A stretch of DNA of 7,163 bases, from contig CALDIE010000050.1 of assembly GCA_937901625.1 (NCBI GenBank), positions 1 through 7,163 of the forward strand, given 5' to 3'. How positions within the stretch are numbered: position 1 is the stretch's first letter; every line of letters starts with the position of its first letter. This document shows positions 5,214-7,163 of this stretch, in pieces. The stretch comes from an uncultured Lachnospiraceae bacterium (GTDB lineage: Bacteria; Bacillota; Clostridia; Lachnospirales; Lachnospiraceae). The translations under genes were made by a program, and so were the position numbers. The notes under the pieces were generated by a model. It saw only the letters and a list, made by a program, of their open reading frames with translations, was not told the DNA's origin and did not search any database.

Positions 5214-7163
5214 ATTTGTCGCCCTTCTTCGAAATCTTAAAGGAATATAACTGATATGTAAAAGGTTCTGTTTCGCTGTATCCGTAGACCCCCATCATAG
5301 CTCCGGTAAAGCGTTTACCCATGGAGATTCCCTCATCGCAAAGATAATACACATTATCCGCGACAGCCTGATAGACGGGAGAGGAATCTAACCTTTTCCT
5401 GATGGAGAATCTTCGCCATAATCCCTTTACCTCCATGGAAAGGAATAGGTTGCCGCTTTCGATGTCCAGCACCTGCGTATTGTGTTCGTCTGTTGAGAGA
5501 CCGATGTGTTCGCGTATCGCCGCATGGGTTTTATGATCTTTTACATAGATAGCGAGATTACACCAGGTATTTTCATCATAATAGGCGGTCAGTCCCACCT
5601 CGCATCCGTCGTTTAGCACCGGGATTCTGATCCCGGCAAGAGCGGTAAGGGAAAAGGCGATCTGTCTGGTCAACAATATATTTTTTGCTTCCTTTCTTTC
5701 CATGGGAACAGAAGAGGATCGCAAAACAAAAGCTGAGTTTTGGTATCTTACTCCGTCCGGAGCCGGTGTGCGCGGCGTAACCCATTCGAGCGGGTCGATC
5801 GGAGTGAAGGGTTCGTCTTCCTTCCTTACGGGGAGTCCCATCTTTAAAGCGGGAGCGGGCTGCAGGGCACTCGGACCCTTTAATTTATTTACGATCGGCC
5901 AGCCGTCAGCAGTCCAGGTGATGGGATCGATAGCGGTCTCGCGACCTAAAATACTGTATTTTTTATCTAACATCCGCCCGCAGAGATAGACGATGTACCA
6001 GTCACCCTGCGGAGTGCAGACGGGTTTGCCGTGTCCGCAACGCTGGATCGCCGCTTCCGGATCGTGCTGGCGCATGATGGGATTGTAAGGGCAGGGCTCG
6101 TAGACACCAAAGAGTTTTGTGCTCCTCGATACACTGATGCGGTGGCCGATGCCGGTTCCGCCCTCCGCCTGAAAGAGATAGTAATAACCGTCCTTCTTTA
6201 ATAAATGCGCGCCTTCCGGGGCGTGTTTTTGATGTCCGTAGTATAAAAGTGTTGCCTCTGAGATCTGTTTTTTACAATCTTCGGATAATTCAAAGATCCT
6301 GGCACCGCGGTTTAAGAGCATGTAATGGCGTCCGTCTTCGTGGAAGATGGAGGGGTCGATCCCGTCTTCTTCGATAAAGGAGGGAGCGCTGTAGGGACCG
6401 GCGGGATCCTTGGAGGAAACCACGATCTGACGGCGGTAGGTGGTAGAATCGTCGTTAAGCCGGTAGGTGGCCGTGATATAAAATGTGCCCTTATCATAGG
6501 AGATATCCGGTGCCCAATAGCCGCGGCCACCTTCGAGATGATCGAGCCCTGCACAGGCCGGATCGGTGATGGCATATCCTATGATCTTCCAGTGCACGAG
6601 GTCTACCGAGTGGGAGACGGGGATGCAGGGGAAGAAGATAAAAGAGGAATTGACCATATAATAATCATCTCCGACGCGTACGATGGACGGATCGGGGAAG
6701 AAACCTCTGCGTATGGGATTGTGGATCATGTCGGGGTATGGACATCCGACGTATTTTTCCATTGTCTGACAGACTTCTTTCGCGGACTTGGCAGTAATGG
6801 AAAGAGTCAACGCGATCTCTTTTGGAAAGAGGGAGAGTGTGTTTTGAAGTCCTTCATCCGTCTGCATATTCCATATTTCCTCATAGGGCGTTAAGAGATT
6901 CCGATCGGCAGAGAGCGGATCCATTCCGCAACGGAGGATAAGATAATCACAGCGTACTGCATCCCCCGACAAAACGGCATAGTGTAAGACATTGCGTCTG
7001 TCGGCATCAAAGAGATCGAGGCTTGAACGCGAGTATTCCACCAGGTAGCGTAATACCTCAAAAGAGGAAACGGCAGCGGTATATAAAAGAACTGGGATCT
7101 TTTCTTCCAAAAAGGGAGTGTCGATCAAAGGAGGATCCTCCTCCAAAATGGCGCGGACAGCGT
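5212..7163 (-). CDS. Ankyrin-repeat GH43-family glycoside hydrolase (beta-xylosidase/arabinofuranosidase type), N-terminus beyond the window
   Basis: The frame stays open to the right edge, so the true start is outside; numbering is from the TTG at 7146. Residues 1-92 resemble at least two ankyrin repeats (clearest: NVLHYAVLSGDAVRCDYLI then GMDPLSADRNLLTPYE). A five-bladed beta-propeller GH43 catalytic domain follows at about 143-450. It has general base D152 in FFPDPS, pKa-modulating D264 in DGIDPSI, general acid E311 in APEGAHL, and the conserved histidine H372 in CGHGKP. Residues about 460-640 look like the C-terminal beta-sandwich of XynB-like enzymes (EVGLTAYYDENTW, ending TGAMMGVYGY...FTYQLYSFKI). 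The expected reaction is inverting removal of terminal beta-xylose or alpha-arabinose from oligosaccharides; the sugar cannot be told from sequence. No membrane segment is visible, and ankyrin repeats suggest a cytoplasmic enzyme acting on imported oligosaccharides, though a signal peptide cannot be excluded without the N-terminus. It is convergent with kdgKA. Confidence 0.9.
   Translation of the reverse strand, partial: AVRAILEEDPPLIDTPFLEEKIPVLLYTAAVSSFEVLRYLVEYSRSSLDLFDADRRNVLHYAVLSGDAVRCDYLILRCGMDPLSADRNLLTPYEEIWNMQTDEGLQNTLSLFPKEIALTLSITAKSAKEVCQTMEKYVGCPYPDMIHNPIRRGFFPDPSIVRVGDDYYMVNSSFIFFPCIPVSHSVDLVHWKIIGYAITDPACAGLDHLEGGRGYWAPDISYDKGTFYITATYRLNDDSTTYRRQIVVSSKDPAGPYSAPSFIEEDGIDPSIFHEDGRHYMLLNRGARIFELSEDCKKQISEATLLYYGHQKHAPEGAHLLKKDGYYYLFQAEGGTGIGHRISVSRSTKLFGVYEPCPYNPIMRQHDPEAAIQRCGHGKPVCTPQGDWYIVYLCGRMLDKKYSILGRETAIDPITWTADGWPIVNKLKGPSALQPAPALKMGLPVRKEDEPFTPIDPLEWVTPRTPAPDGVRYQNSAFVLRSSSVPMERKEAKNILLTRQIAFSLTALAGIRIPVLNDGCEVGLTAYYDENTWCNLAIYVKDHKTHAAIREHIGLSTDEHNTQVLDIESGNLFLSMEVKGLWRRFSIRKRLDSSPVYQAVADNVYYLCDEGISMGKRFTGAMMGVYGYSETEPFTYQLYSFKISKKGDK

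Noticed and set aside
6325..6894. 189-codon open frame on the + strand inside the GH43 gene
   Set aside because: It lies wholly antisense to the GH43 catalytic domain, has no convincing ribosome site, and its product is not recognisable.

Overview
The window looks like chromosome of a plant-polysaccharide-using Firmicute, most likely a Clostridia/Lachnospiraceae-type anaerobe. The reasons are the PASTA-kinase > rsgA > rpe gene order, strong AGGAGG-type ribosome sites, and the pairing of 2-keto-3-deoxygluconate (KDG) catabolism genes with a GH43 glycosidase. The taxonomic call is inference; nothing in the window names the species.

Layout. (1) Positions 1-2067, + strand: the 3' end of a probable PrkC-type PASTA Ser/Thr kinase, then rsgA (ribosome-assembly GTPase) and rpe (ribulose-phosphate 3-epimerase), closely packed as a housekeeping cluster. 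(2) Positions 2181-2993, - strand: an IclR-family regulator, convergent with rpe. A hairpin suited to ending rpe transcription lies inside the regulator's own 3' coding end. (3) Positions 2994-3327: a 334-bp divergent control region with three 17-bp palindromes of the form GTTTCA-N5-TGAAAC, a fourth degenerate copy, and a good sigma-A-like promoter facing right. (4) Positions 3328-5120, + strand: kdgK (PfkB-family KDG kinase) and kdgA (KDPG aldolase), a two-gene operon closed by a strong bidirectional terminator. (5) Positions 5212-7163, - strand: a large GH43-type glycosidase, cut off at its N-terminus by the window edge, whose visible N-terminal part consists of ankyrin repeats.

How it fits together. 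KdgK phosphorylates KDG, the common intermediate of galacturonate, glucuronate and pectin breakdown, to KDPG. KdgA cleaves KDPG to pyruvate and glyceraldehyde-3-phosphate. The divergent IclR protein is most simply a KdgR-like local repressor acting through the palindromes, one set lying just downstream of the kdgKA promoter and one at its own promoter. The GH43 enzyme probably trims xylose- or arabinose-containing oligosaccharides, and rpe links pentose phosphates to central metabolism. No uronate isomerase, oxidoreductase, dehydratase or transporter is present, so the rest of the pathway must lie elsewhere.

The most unusual items are the multi-operator control region and the ankyrin-GH43 fusion. 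I see no mobile element, CRISPR array, tRNA or rRNA gene, or defence system.
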